Source of the DNA: UBA9926 sp018645765
Lineage (GTDB): Bacteria > Pseudomonadota > Gammaproteobacteria > Pseudomonadales > Azotimanducaceae
NCBI GenBank assembly: GCA_949372755.1
Contig: CASIBO010000002.1
Coordinates: forward strand, 434,001 to 498,000
Length of the DNA stretch: 64,000 nt
Direction of reading: 5' to 3'
Part shown: in pieces, positions 9,433-18,386 of the stretch
Layout: every line of letters starts with the position of its first letter
Numbering within the stretch: position 1 is the first letter of the stretch
Program-made: the position numbers and the translations under genes
Notes under the pieces: model-generated
The model's database searches: none
What the model was told of the DNA's origin: nothing
What the model saw: the letters and a program-made list of their open reading frames with translations, nothing else

Positions 9433-10896
9433 ATGACAGCGTTAAAGCTTTACCCGGCCTCGGTCATTAAAGAAATTGATCGACAGTACTCGCAGGATTA
9501 TGGCATATCCAGTTTTCAGTTGATGAAATTGGCTGCGCGACGCGTTGTTGAGGTGATCTTGGCCCGCTACAGCGATAGTAAAAGGGCCCAGGTTTTTTGT
9601 GGATCTGGGAATAATGCAGGCGACGGCTTTTTGATCGCAGCGGGTTTGGCGGATCGTGGCTGGTTGGTTCAGGTTGCGCTTGTTGGCGACACGGAGAAGT
9701 TGTCTGGTGCGTCGCGCGAAGCGCTCGCAGTTTGTCAAAATAGCCAGGCAATCGTTCAGGGGTTTGAAGGATCTGTCCTGGATGGCGCCGTATTGGTTGA
9801 CGCCTTATTGGGCCTTGGCATTCACGGTAAGATTCAGTCAGCGTATTGCTCGGCCATCATGGCAATAAATGCTGATAGCGGTCCTGTGGTCGCGGTTGAC
9901 CTGCCGTCTGGTCTGCAGCCTGACTCGGGAGATGTGGGGTCGGCCTGCGTTCGGGCCTCGATCACCGTGACCTTCTTCGCGCGAAAGATCGGGTTGTACA
10001 GTCAGGATGGCCCGGATTACGTCGGCGAGGTCATCCTGGCTGATCTGGGTCTGCCGGAGGCCTTACTGGCCGAACACGCTGATAAGGCGCTGCGGGTTCT
10101 GGACGCGCCAACGTTACCGCCACGTCAAAATAAAGCGCACAAGGGACATTTTGGACATCTGCTGGTGGTGGCGGGTAACACGGGCTTCGGCGGCGCGGGC
10201 CTTTTAGCCTGTGAGGCGGCCCTGCGTAGTGGTGCGGGACTAGTGTCTGTTGTCAGCCGCGAGGCGCATCGGTCTGGATTTTTAGCGCGATGTCCTGAGG
10301 TGATGTTTCGGGGCGCCAATGAAACCGACGACATAACCGACTTACTCGGTCGCGTCCAGGCCGTGGTGCTGGGGCCCGGCCTAGGCCAGGACGCGTGGGC
10401 TCAGAACCTGTTTCGACAAGTCATTGCCGCTGGCAAACCGCTTGTCCTGGATGCCGATGGCCTAAACCTTCTGGCTCAGGCGCCCGTCCTCTTGCTTGAT
10501 TGCATCATGACGCCACACCCCTTGGAGGCCGCAAGGTTACTCCGTCGCGATCAGGTCGACTCGGACCGCTTAGCCGTCGCGCGCCAACTGCAGTCTGAGT
10601 ACGGTGCTGTGGTGGTGCTCAAAGGGGCCGCAACGCTTGTCGCATCGGATGCGGGTATTACGATCAATGTCTTGGGCGAGCCGGCAATGGCAACGGCTGG
10701 GATGGGCGACGTGCTATCAGGGCTGCTGGGTGCTTTGCTTGCTCAGGGGCAACCGCTGAGGCGCGCTGCCGAACTGGGGGTTGCCCATCACGGACGGGCC
10801 GCTCGGATGGCGACCGTTCAACAGGGCGAAGTGGGCTTGCTCGCGCGAGATGTGGTGATGCAAGTCGGTCGTTCGCTATCGGGAATGCCTTTATGA
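9433..10896 (+). CDS. nnr: Bifunctional NAD(P)HX epimerase / ADP-dependent dehydratase
   Basis: Repairs hydrated NADH/NADPH. The N-terminal half (to about residue 220) is the YjeF_N epimerase with GSGNNAGDGFL. The C-terminal half (about 230-485) is the ribokinase-like dehydratase, with a GNTGFGGAG motif, the TPHPLEAARL segment and the GMGDVLSGLLG anion-hole loop. The 487 residues match the usual bifunctional length. It starts a tightly coupled run: nnr-tsaE, tsaE-amiB and amiB-mutL all overlap by 4 bp. Confidence 0.95.
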   Translation: MTALKLYPASVIKEIDRQYSQDYGISSFQLMKLAARRVVEVILARYSDSKRAQVFCGSGNNAGDGFLIAAGLADRGWLVQVALVGDTEKLSGASREALAVCQNSQAIVQGFEGSVLDGAVLVDALLGLGIHGKIQSAYCSAIMAINADSGPVVAVDLPSGLQPDSGDVGSACVRASITVTFFARKIGLYSQDGPDYVGEVILADLGLPEALLAEHADKALRVLDAPTLPPRQNKAHKGHFGHLLVVAGNTGFGGAGLLACEAALRSGAGLVSVVSREAHRSGFLARCPEVMFRGANETDDITDLLGRVQAVVLGPGLGQDAWAQNLFRQVIAAGKPLVLDADGLNLLAQAPVLLLDCIMTPHPLEAARLLRRDQVDSDRLAVARQLQSEYGAVVVLKGAATLVASDAGITINVLGEPAMATAGMGDVLSGLLGALLAQGQPLRRAAELGVAHHGRAARMATVQQGEVGLLARDVVMQVGRSLSGMPL

Positions 10897-11348
10897 GCTG
10901 GCTGCTCAACTCGGAGAAAGCGACCGAGCAATTCGGTGCGCGCTTGGTGAATGTGCTCGAAGGATCCGGAATTGTTTTTCTGTCAGGTGACCTGGGCGCA
11001 GGTAAGACCACTCTTTGCCGAGGTGTGTTGCGGGCCTTGGATTATACCGGGGCCGTTAAAAGCCCGACCTTTACGCTGGTCGAGCCCTATGAGTTGCCAG
11101 GGCATTCGGTCTACCACTTCGACCTGTACAGACTCAGTGATCCAGACGAGTTAAACTATTTAGGCGTTGATGAGTATTTTACAAGCCAAGCGCTGTGTTT
11201 AATTGAATGGTCAGAGAAAGGACTCGGGCTATTACCTAAGCCGGATCTGGAGATTGAAATGCGGGTCATTGGAGATACCAGCCGCCGCTTGTTTGTGCAG
11301 TCAGGCTCAGACAAAGGCGAGCGTGCGCTCGCAAGGTTGCCGGCATGA
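10893..11348 (+). CDS. tsaE: tRNA t6A biosynthesis ATPase
   Basis: The ATPase partner of the TsaB-TsaD complex that makes threonylcarbamoyl-adenosine at position 37 of ANN-decoding tRNAs. Walker A is GDLGAGKTT (residues 32-40). The SPTFTL and YHFDLYRL segments are family signatures. It is 151 aa, the usual length. Its ATG overlaps the nnr stop as ATGA, and its own stop overlaps the amiB start the same way, so translation of the three is probably coupled. Confidence 0.95.
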   Translation: MSWLLNSEKATEQFGARLVNVLEGSGIVFLSGDLGAGKTTLCRGVLRALDYTGAVKSPTFTLVEPYELPGHSVYHFDLYRLSDPDELNYLGVDEYFTSQALCLIEWSEKGLGLLPKPDLEIEMRVIGDTSRRLFVQSGSDKGERALARLPA

Positions 11349-12721
11349 CAGCAAATTGGCGGCTGCGCGCGTTTGGGTCCTGGGGCCTTCGACGATTCTG
11401 CGGCTTAATGGTGACGTGGCTCTTGGCATCTGCAGCATTCGCGAGCCCGACCATTAACAGCATCAGGCTCCACGCCTCACCAGAAAAGACCCGATTGGTG
11501 TTCGATGTTAGCGAACCCTTAGACCACACTTTGTTTGTCCTTGAAAACCCACTGCGCTTAGTGATCGATCTGCCAGGCTCGAGATTGGACAAATCGGTAC
11601 GCCGGCAATCGGTTGCGTCGACACGCTTTACTGGCACGGCCGTCACCGACATTCGGTTTTCATCGGTCAAGCAAGCGGACTTGCGAGTTGTGTTGGATCT
11701 ATCTGAGTCGGTTAAACCGAGAAGCTTTTTGTTGAACCCAATTGCCCAATATGGTGATCGGTTGGTGATCGATTTGTTTCCAACACTGACGGTCCAATCG
11801 TCCCCCGCGACCGAACCAAAAATTGAGCAACGGCTAAGAGACATCATTGTTGCGATTGATCCGGGTCACGGCGGTGATGACCCCGGCGCCGTTGGACCCG
11901 GAAAAACCTATGAAAAAACGGTGGTACTGGCGATCGCAAAACGGCTTGCTGATCGGTTCAATGCCGAACCGGGTTTTAAAGCGGTCTTAACCCGCGGCGG
12001 GGACTACTACGTTGCGCATCGCACCCGAACGCAGCTTGCACGAGACAATCAAGCGGATGTGTTCATCTCGATCCACGCTGATGCCTGGAAAACGGCCTCT
12101 GCCAGCGGGGCATCGGTCTTTGCGATTTCTCAGCGGGGCGCGACCAGCGAAACCGCTCGTTGGATTGCCGAAAAAGAAAACCGGGCAGATCTAATTGGTG
12201 GCGTCGGCAGCGTGAGTCTGGATGATAAAGATGATGTGTTGGCGGGCGTGCTGCTGGATCTCTCGATGACTGCGAGTTTGAGCGCGAGTTTAGAAATGGG
12301 TGCGGAGGTGATCAAGTCGATCGCGCCAATTAATAAGTTGCACAAGGCAAACGTTGAGCAAGCCTCCTTTATCGTTCTAAAGTCACCTGATATCCCCTCA
12401 ATCTTGGTTGAAACTGGGTTCATCTCAAACCCGGGAGAGGCTAAAAAATTACGGACTGCGGTCCATCAGAAGAAAATGGCTGGAGCAATATTTAAGGGTG
12501 TTTCAACGTATTTTCAAAAAACGCCGCCCGAGGGCACCCTTTTGGCTCAGCGGGTTTCACAATCGCCACGTGTGATGGCCTATAAAATAAAATCCGGGGA
12601 TACCTTGTCTGAGATAGCGCAGCGATATCGGGTGTCTCAAGGCGCTTTAAAGACTTTGAATGCCCTAACGTCCGACCGTCTTAAGGTTGGGCAGGTTTTG
12701 AAAATTCCGGAGCGCTCGTGA
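11345..12721 (+). CDS. amiB: N-acetylmuramoyl-L-alanine amidase (AMIN-Amidase_3-LysM)
   Basis: A periplasmic zinc amidase that splits septal peptidoglycan. Residues 1-33 form a signal peptide with likely cleavage at AFA-S. A twin Arg precedes the hydrophobic stretch, but the rest of a Tat motif is weak. An AMIN domain (about 35-135) targets the septum and Amidase_3 spans about 168-390. Predicted zinc ligands are His175, Glu190 and His244, and the catalytic Glu is Glu356 in VETGFISN. A single LysM (about 411-456) binds peptidoglycan. The domain order and the slot between tsaE and mutL match AmiB. Such amidases normally need an EnvC/NlpD activator, not seen here. Confidence 0.93.
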   Translation: MTANWRLRAFGSWGLRRFCGLMVTWLLASAAFASPTINSIRLHASPEKTRLVFDVSEPLDHTLFVLENPLRLVIDLPGSRLDKSVRRQSVASTRFTGTAVTDIRFSSVKQADLRVVLDLSESVKPRSFLLNPIAQYGDRLVIDLFPTLTVQSSPATEPKIEQRLRDIIVAIDPGHGGDDPGAVGPGKTYEKTVVLAIAKRLADRFNAEPGFKAVLTRGGDYYVAHRTRTQLARDNQADVFISIHADAWKTASASGASVFAISQRGATSETARWIAEKENRADLIGGVGSVSLDDKDDVLAGVLLDLSMTASLSASLEMGAEVIKSIAPINKLHKANVEQASFIVLKSPDIPSILVETGFISNPGEAKKLRTAVHQKKMAGAIFKGVSTYFQKTPPEGTLLAQRVSQSPRVMAYKIKSGDTLSEIAQRYRVSQGALKTLNALTSDRLKVGQVLKIPERS

Positions 12722-14532
12722 AACGAATCCAACTATTATCCAGTCGATTAGCCAATCAGATTGCCGCCGGGGAAGTGGTTGAGCGCCCAGCATCGGTTGT
12801 GAAAGAGCTCGTTGAAAATGCGATTGATGCGGGTGCCTCGAGAATCGATTTAGTGCTTGAAGCTGGTGGCAGCCAACTCATTCGTGTTCGGGATAATGGC
12901 CGCGGCATTGCGCAGGACGATTTGGCGCTGGCTCTGTCACGGCATGCCACCTCAAAGATTTTTACGGAGTCAGACCTTGAGGGTATTCGCTCGCTTGGTT
13001 TCCGGGGGGAGGCATTGGCCTCAATTGCCTCGGTTTCTAAATTGGTGATGACCTCGAATGCAACCACTGAAAAGTCAGGGTATGCGGTACAGGTTCACGG
13101 CGAAGATATGAACTCTGAGGTCATCCCCGCGCCGCATCCTCAGGGGACGACGGTTGAAGTTAGGGATTTATTTTTCAATACACCAGCCCGTAGAAAGTTT
13201 CTGAGAGCCGAAAAAACTGAGTTAGGTCGAATTGACGATGTGATTCGAAAAATGACGCTAAGCCATCCGGCAGTTGCGATTATGGTGACCCACAATGGAA
13301 AGGTTTATCGTCAGTTTCAGGCGGCGAGAGCGATTGAGGATCAACACCATCGGATTAAGGCGGTTTTTGGTCAGAGTTTTTTAGATCAAGCGCTGTATTT
13401 TGAGGAACAGATTGGGTCGATGCAGCTAAAGGGCTGGATTTCGCTCCCCACGTATTCTCGGAGTCAGGCTGACCAGCAGTATTTTTTTGTGAACGATCGC
13501 TGCATTCGGGACAAGGTCTGCAGTCACGCGGTGCGGCAGGGTTATAAGGATGTGCTCTTTCATGGCAGGCATCCTGTGTACGCCATATTTTTGAATCTTG
13601 ATCCGAATTTGGTTGATGTGAATGTCCACCCAACCAAGCATGAAGTCCGCTTTCGGGAGAGCCGTGGCGTTCATGATCTGATTTATCGGACGATCCACCA
13701 GGTGCTGGCCTCCGTGCGGCCAGAAGGCCAAAGCGGACCCAACCAAGTGCTGGAGCCTGGATTTGACGGCGAGCAATCACCGCTCGGATCGTTTGATCCG
13801 GGTTATGTGCAGCGCAATATGGCCTTTACCAATCGCCAGAATCAGTCCGCGGGATTCTTTGGTTTGTCGCAGTCGCCCAGTCAGATGCCGAGTAACTGGA
13901 CGGGCACCACCGTTGGGTTGGATGCGGGCCAGGATGATGGCGCCTTGATTCCGCCTTTGGGCTATGCCCTCGGCCAATTACATGGCGTCTATATCCTTGC
14001 TCAAAATATTAATGGGTTGGTTGCGGTTGACATGCATGCGGCTCATGAACGGATCACCTATGAGCGCTTAAAGCGGGCGATGGATGCAGACGGTCTTAAA
14101 ACCCAGCCCCTACTTGTTCCGGTTAGCCTCGCGTTGAGTGCGCGCGAAGTGGCATTGATCACGGATCGTTCCAAAGAACTCACTGAAATTGGACTCCAGC
14201 TTGAGGTTGTTTCTGAGGAGAGCGTGATTATTCGTGGGGTTCCGTCCATGCTGAGCCGAGACAATCCAGAGCAGTTGGTGCGAGACGTGTTATCGGATTT
14301 TCTCGAGTTTGGTTCCAGCAATCGAATTAATGATGGTCGGGATGAATTATTGTCGACGATGGCCTGCCATGGCTCTGTGCGCGCCAATCGGAAACTGTCG
14401 ATCCCAGAGATGAATGCGTTGTTGCGGGATATGGAAGAGACCGAGCGTAGCGGGCAGTGCAATCATGGTCGTCCGACCTGGTTTCAGCTGACGCTTTCCG
14501 AACTGGATAGTTTATTTATGAGAGGTCAATAA
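12718..14532 (+). CDS. mutL: DNA mismatch repair protein
   Basis: Couples MutS recognition to strand incision. The N-terminal GHKL ATPase has NAIDAG, DNGRGI and GFRGEALASIASV. The 604-residue chain has a C-terminal domain with DMHAAHERITYE at residues 438-449, close to the endonuclease consensus DQHAX2EX4E but with Met for Gln. ACHGSVRAN and CNHGRPTW (Cys581) also follow the metal-site pattern of nicking MutL proteins. E. coli MutL lacks these. The GTG start overlaps the amiB stop as GTGA. No mutH is in the window, which fits a MutL that nicks by itself; activity with the Met substitution is an inference. Confidence 0.96.
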   Translation: MKRIQLLSSRLANQIAAGEVVERPASVVKELVENAIDAGASRIDLVLEAGGSQLIRVRDNGRGIAQDDLALALSRHATSKIFTESDLEGIRSLGFRGEALASIASVSKLVMTSNATTEKSGYAVQVHGEDMNSEVIPAPHPQGTTVEVRDLFFNTPARRKFLRAEKTELGRIDDVIRKMTLSHPAVAIMVTHNGKVYRQFQAARAIEDQHHRIKAVFGQSFLDQALYFEEQIGSMQLKGWISLPTYSRSQADQQYFFVNDRCIRDKVCSHAVRQGYKDVLFHGRHPVYAIFLNLDPNLVDVNVHPTKHEVRFRESRGVHDLIYRTIHQVLASVRPEGQSGPNQVLEPGFDGEQSPLGSFDPGYVQRNMAFTNRQNQSAGFFGLSQSPSQMPSNWTGTTVGLDAGQDDGALIPPLGYALGQLHGVYILAQNINGLVAVDMHAAHERITYERLKRAMDADGLKTQPLLVPVSLALSAREVALITDRSKELTEIGLQLEVVSEESVIIRGVPSMLSRDNPEQLVRDVLSDFLEFGSSNRINDGRDELLSTMACHGSVRANRKLSIPEMNALLRDMEETERSGQCNHGRPTWFQLTLSELDSLFMRGQ

Positions 14533-14534
14533 GC

Positions 14535-15464
14535 TTGACCCAAGCCTTAGTAATTACTGGGCCGACTGCATCGGGTAAGTCAGCGCTTGCTTACGCATTG
14601 GCTGATCGGTTCAATCTTGAAGTCATTACCGTCGATTCGGCTCAGGTTTATACCGATATGGATATTGGTACGGCAAAACCCGATGCCGCCCAGCAGGCAT
14701 TGGTACGGCATCATTTGCTGGATATTCGAGCGCCTACGGACCCCTACACGACCTTTGATTTTTGTCAGGATGCCCGACGCGCAATCGCCGACACCCGGTC
14801 AAGGGGTCGTTTGCCGGTTCTGGTGGGTGGCACCATGTTGTATTTGAAAGCCCTACGAGATGGGATCGCAGACTTGCCGGAAGCTAACCCGGCGGTCCGC
14901 CTTGAGATCCTTGAGGCCGCTGAAGCCAATGGTTGGTCCTGGCTGCATGAGGAGCTGAGGCGGATCGATCCTGAGGCCGCTTTGAGAATCAAACCAACCG
15001 ATCGTCAGCGGCTCCAGCGGGCGCTTGAGGTCGAGCGCCTGACCGGTCGAACCTTGACATCGCTCCAGGCGCAAGGTCAGGTCGGTCTTGGCACAAGCCT
15101 CACTGAAGTTGCGATTATGCCCGAGTCTCGAGCGCAACTTCATCAGCGAATTAAAACCCGCTTTGATGAAATGCTGAATCAAGGACTGGTCACAGAGGTT
15201 GAGCATTTGCGCGAGAAGTACGCGTTGCATGACGCGCTGCCGGCCATGAAAGCGGTCGGTTATCGTCAGGTTTGGCAGTTCTTAGAAGGCGATCTTGGTT
15301 TCGATCAAATGCGGGAAAAAGGCATTATCGCAACCCGGCAGTTAGCCAAGCGCCAGTTCACGTGGCTGCGGTCGTTTGAGACGGTCAAAAAAATATCGAT
15401 GCCATCGCTCGATGCGCTCTTGAAAATCGATGCAGTCGCCAACATATTGATCAAAGCACAGTAA
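14535..15464 (+). CDS. miaA: tRNA dimethylallyltransferase
   Basis: Adds the isopentenyl group from DMAPP to A37 of UNN-decoding tRNAs. The P-loop GPTASGKSA lies at residues 9-17, followed by the DSAQVYTDMDIGTAKP substrate motif and, near the C-terminus, the KRQFTWLR segment. At 309 aa it is typical. The start is a TTG at 14535 with AGAGGT 8 bp upstream, inside the last codons of mutL; no ATG fits the conserved N-terminus. It lies 2 bp after mutL. Confidence 0.95.
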   Translation: MTQALVITGPTASGKSALAYALADRFNLEVITVDSAQVYTDMDIGTAKPDAAQQALVRHHLLDIRAPTDPYTTFDFCQDARRAIADTRSRGRLPVLVGGTMLYLKALRDGIADLPEANPAVRLEILEAAEANGWSWLHEELRRIDPEAALRIKPTDRQRLQRALEVERLTGRTLTSLQAQGQVGLGTSLTEVAIMPESRAQLHQRIKTRFDEMLNQGLVTEVEHLREKYALHDALPAMKAVGYRQVWQFLEGDLGFDQMREKGIIATRQLAKRQFTWLRSFETVKKISMPSLDALLKIDAVANILIKAQ

Positions 15465-15629
15465 GGAAGCAGTGCGCCGACGCTGTTGGCATATTGAGAT
15501 TTTCCGAACAGAGCGGTAGGTAAGCTAAGCTCGAGCAAGCGCGATCGGTGTCCATTAAGCTCTGTGACCCTATCGTTAACACGATGAATACGTTGGATTT
15601 CCAGCGTTTGCAAGGAATTAGGAGCGATT

Positions 15630-15872
15630 ATGTCCAAAGGTCAGTCTCTACAAGACCCATTTTTAAACGCGCTGAGGAAGGAGCGAATCCCGGTTTCGAT
15701 CTTCTTGGTCAGTGGGATTAAACTGCAGGGGCAAATTGAGTCGTTTGATCAATTTGTAATTTTGTTGCGAAACACGGTGAATCAAATGATTTACAAGTCA
15801 GCAATCTCAACGGTTGTGCCTTCGCGAGCGGTTAACCTCGATTATGATGATCCTGTGGAGACGCTCGATTAA
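15630..15872 (+). CDS. hfq: RNA chaperone Hfq
   Basis: Hexameric Sm-like chaperone that pairs small RNAs with mRNAs. The 80 residues hold the Sm1 and Sm2 motifs with almost no disordered tail (E. coli has 102). Gln8, Lys56 and the downstream VVPSR are conserved. The proximal-pore position equivalent to E. coli His57 is Ser57 here (YKSAIST), an uncommon residue. A GGAATTAGGAG Shine-Dalgarno precedes the ATG. hflX begins 17 bp downstream, the classical hfq-hflX order. The 165 bp before the gene likely holds its own promoter, which I could not fix. Confidence 0.96.
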   Translation: MSKGQSLQDPFLNALRKERIPVSIFLVSGIKLQGQIESFDQFVILLRNTVNQMIYKSAISTVVPSRAVNLDYDDPVETLD

Positions 15873-15889
15873 AGACCCAGGCTGCTGTT

Positions 15890-17170
15890 ATGTTTTTTGA
15901 TCGGCCCGCGCCTGGTTCAAAGGCGATGCTTGTCTTCATTCGGAACAAGACCTCTGATCTTGCGACGCACGAGGAGGTGGAAGAGCTGGCGCGGTCGGCC
16001 GGCATGGCGGTCGTTGGGTTGATTGAGAGCGCGCGCCGGGATCCGCATCCAAAAACGATGGTGGGGTCTGGCAAGGTCGATGAAATAAAGGTGGCGGCGG
16101 AAGCTGCCGGTGCCAATCTGGTCCTGTTCAGCGAAGACCTGTCGTCGACTCAAGAACGTAACCTTGAAGGCGCTTTGGACCTGCGGGTGTTGGGTCGAAC
16201 GGGACTCATCTTAGAAATTTTTGCGCAGCGAGCTCGAACCCATGAGGGCAAGCTTCAGGTCGAGCTGGCACAATTGGAGCATAGCGCGTCCCGCTTAGTG
16301 CGAGGCTGGACCCATCTTGATCGCCAGCGAGGCGGCGCAGGCGCGGGGCTTGGCGGTGCGGGAGAAACGCAATTAGAAGCGGATCAACGGCTGCTGGCCG
16401 CGCGTAATAAAAAAATTAAAGAACGATTGGAGCGCGTTCAGCGCCAAAGACATCAAAGCCGTCGCGCGCGCGCACGATCGGAAACCGCAACCGTTGCCCT
16501 TGCGGGCTACACGAATGCGGGTAAATCGACCCTGTTTAATCGGCTTACCCAGTCGGCAGTGCATGCAGCAGATCAGTTGTTCGCAACGCTGGATCCAACC
16601 CTTCGACAAATTAACCTACCGCTCACCGGAAAAGCCGTTATCTCCGATACAGTAGGGTTTATTCGGGCGCTTCCCCATGGTTTGGTTGAGTCCTTTAAGG
16701 CAACGCTTGAAGAGGTCACCGAGGCCACCTTGATCCTGCATGTGGTGGACGCGTCAGCAGGTGAAAAGCAAGAACGTATGGATGCCGTGAATGGAGTTCT
16801 GGGTGAAATTGGTGCAAGAGACGTGCCCCAACTCTTAGTCTTAAATAAATCCGATATACAGGGGGTGACCGGGACGCTGGTGCGACGAGATGCGGCAGGT
16901 AAGCCCTATTCCGTTCAAGTCTCCTCGCTGACCGGGGTTGGATTGCCCGAGCTTTTATCCTGTATCGATGAGTTAATTTCAGACGATGTGGTGACAACGG
17001 TCCTCACGCTCAAGCCGGAGCAAGGTATGATTCGCGCGAAATGCTTTGAACTCGCCTCGGTTATTGAGGAGGTCATGGATGAAAATGGCACGATCGCGAT
17101 GCACCTTCGTATAGAAAAGAAGAATTTGGCAAGGCTGAATGCGGCGTTAACTGCGATGAAAGCAGGTTAA
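15890..17170 (+). CDS. hflX: Ribosome-associated GTPase HflX
   Basis: A GTPase that splits stalled 70S ribosomes under stress. The 426 residues show the N-terminal HflX domain, including the glycine-rich linker GGAGAGLGGAGETQLE, and then the G domain. G1 is GYTNAGKST (206-214), G3 is DTVGFI and G4 is NKSD. An arginine-rich helix (about 175-200) separates the domains. It lies between hfq and hflK, spaced 17 and 61 bp. Confidence 0.95.
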   Translation: MFFDRPAPGSKAMLVFIRNKTSDLATHEEVEELARSAGMAVVGLIESARRDPHPKTMVGSGKVDEIKVAAEAAGANLVLFSEDLSSTQERNLEGALDLRVLGRTGLILEIFAQRARTHEGKLQVELAQLEHSASRLVRGWTHLDRQRGGAGAGLGGAGETQLEADQRLLAARNKKIKERLERVQRQRHQSRRARARSETATVALAGYTNAGKSTLFNRLTQSAVHAADQLFATLDPTLRQINLPLTGKAVISDTVGFIRALPHGLVESFKATLEEVTEATLILHVVDASAGEKQERMDAVNGVLGEIGARDVPQLLVLNKSDIQGVTGTLVRRDAAGKPYSVQVSSLTGVGLPELLSCIDELISDDVVTTVLTLKPEQGMIRAKCFELASVIEEVMDENGTIAMHLRIEKKNLARLNAALTAMKAG

Positions 17171-17231
17171 GCAATGCAACTTGATGCAATAAGTGGGAAG
17201 ATAAACAAAATCTCAGGATTTGGAGAAAACT

Positions 17232-18368
17232 ATGGCGTGGAATGAACCCGGTAACAATGGTGAGAAAGACCCTTGGGGCAGCCGTCAAGACCAGGGGCCG
17301 CCTGATTTAGATGAGGCGTTTAAGAAACTTAAAGACAATTTAGGCGGCATGTTCGGCGGCGGAAGCGGCGCTGGCGGGGCCTCTGCTGGTGGGGGTGGCT
17401 TGAAATCGTCCCTGGTTGCGATTGTGCTGGGGGTGCTCGTCATTGGTTATGGCTTTATGGGCGTTTACACACTGGATGAACAAGAACGCGGCGTTGTGCT
17501 TCGATTTGGTAAGGTCCAAGAAGCGGTTGTCATGCCCGGTCTGAGTTGGTACCCGCCAATTGTAGATCAAGTGATTATTCACAATACCTCGAGAGTGCGT
17601 TCGCATCCGCACGATTCGGAAATGCTGACCGAAGACGAAAATATTGTGAAGGTTAAGCTCACGGTGCAGTACGTCATTGACAATGTAAAAGACTATGCGT
17701 TGCAAGTTCGAGAGCCAGAAAAAAGCCTGCATCAGTCCACCGAAAGCGCGGTTCGGCACGTGGTGGGCAGCACGGAAATGGATGAGGTCCTAACCGAAGG
17801 TCGTGCCGTGATGGGGGATGAAATTAAAATCCGAATCCAGAATTATATGAACACCTATGGCACAGGGATCTTTGTGACACAGGTTAACGTTGATGAGACT
17901 GCGCCACCGGACGCGGTCCGGGAAGCCTTTGATGAAGTGATTCGAGCGCGAGAAGACGAAGTTCGGGTCCGTAACGAAGCAGATGCCTATGCTAACCAAG
18001 TAATACCGGAGGCGCGAGGTGAGGCGCAACGGTATCTTGAGGAGTCTGAAGGTTATCGGCAGCGTGTTGTAGCGCAGGCAAACGGTGAAGCCCAGCGGTT
18101 TAGCAAGCTCTACGTCGAATACAAAGCCGCCCCAGAAGTGACTCGGGAGCGCATGTATCTCGACACTATGGAAGCCGTTATGTCGAATGCGTCGAAGGTT
18201 ATGATCGATGTTGAAGGGGGTAATAACATGATGTACCTGCCACTTGACCGAATGATGCAGCAAGCAGGCGCTGTGTCCAGACTCAATGGCGGTATGGCCG
18301 GATCGGACTCGATCTCCCAACGCCCGCAAGATAACACCTCCGTTCGAACCCGTCGGGATCGACAGTAA
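17232..18368 (+). CDS. hflK: FtsH protease modulator HflK
   Basis: One half of the HflK-HflC complex that encloses FtsH in the inner membrane. The cytoplasmic N-terminal segment is rich in Gly (about residues 38-57). A membrane helix follows at about 59-79 and then an SPFH/band-7 domain in the periplasm. The ATG at 17232 is chosen because GGAG lies 6 bp upstream; the frame stays open to a TTG 12 bp earlier, which would place the Shine-Dalgarno inside the gene. hflC follows after 18 bp with its own GGAGAG Shine-Dalgarno. Confidence 0.95.
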   Translation: MAWNEPGNNGEKDPWGSRQDQGPPDLDEAFKKLKDNLGGMFGGGSGAGGASAGGGGLKSSLVAIVLGVLVIGYGFMGVYTLDEQERGVVLRFGKVQEAVVMPGLSWYPPIVDQVIIHNTSRVRSHPHDSEMLTEDENIVKVKLTVQYVIDNVKDYALQVREPEKSLHQSTESAVRHVVGSTEMDEVLTEGRAVMGDEIKIRIQNYMNTYGTGIFVTQVNVDETAPPDAVREAFDEVIRAREDEVRVRNEADAYANQVIPEARGEAQRYLEESEGYRQRVVAQANGEAQRFSKLYVEYKAAPEVTRERMYLDTMEAVMSNASKVMIDVEGGNNMMYLPLDRMMQQAGAVSRLNGGMAGSDSISQRPQDNTSVRTRRDRQ

Positions 18369-18386
18369 AACCTTAGGAGAGACACC

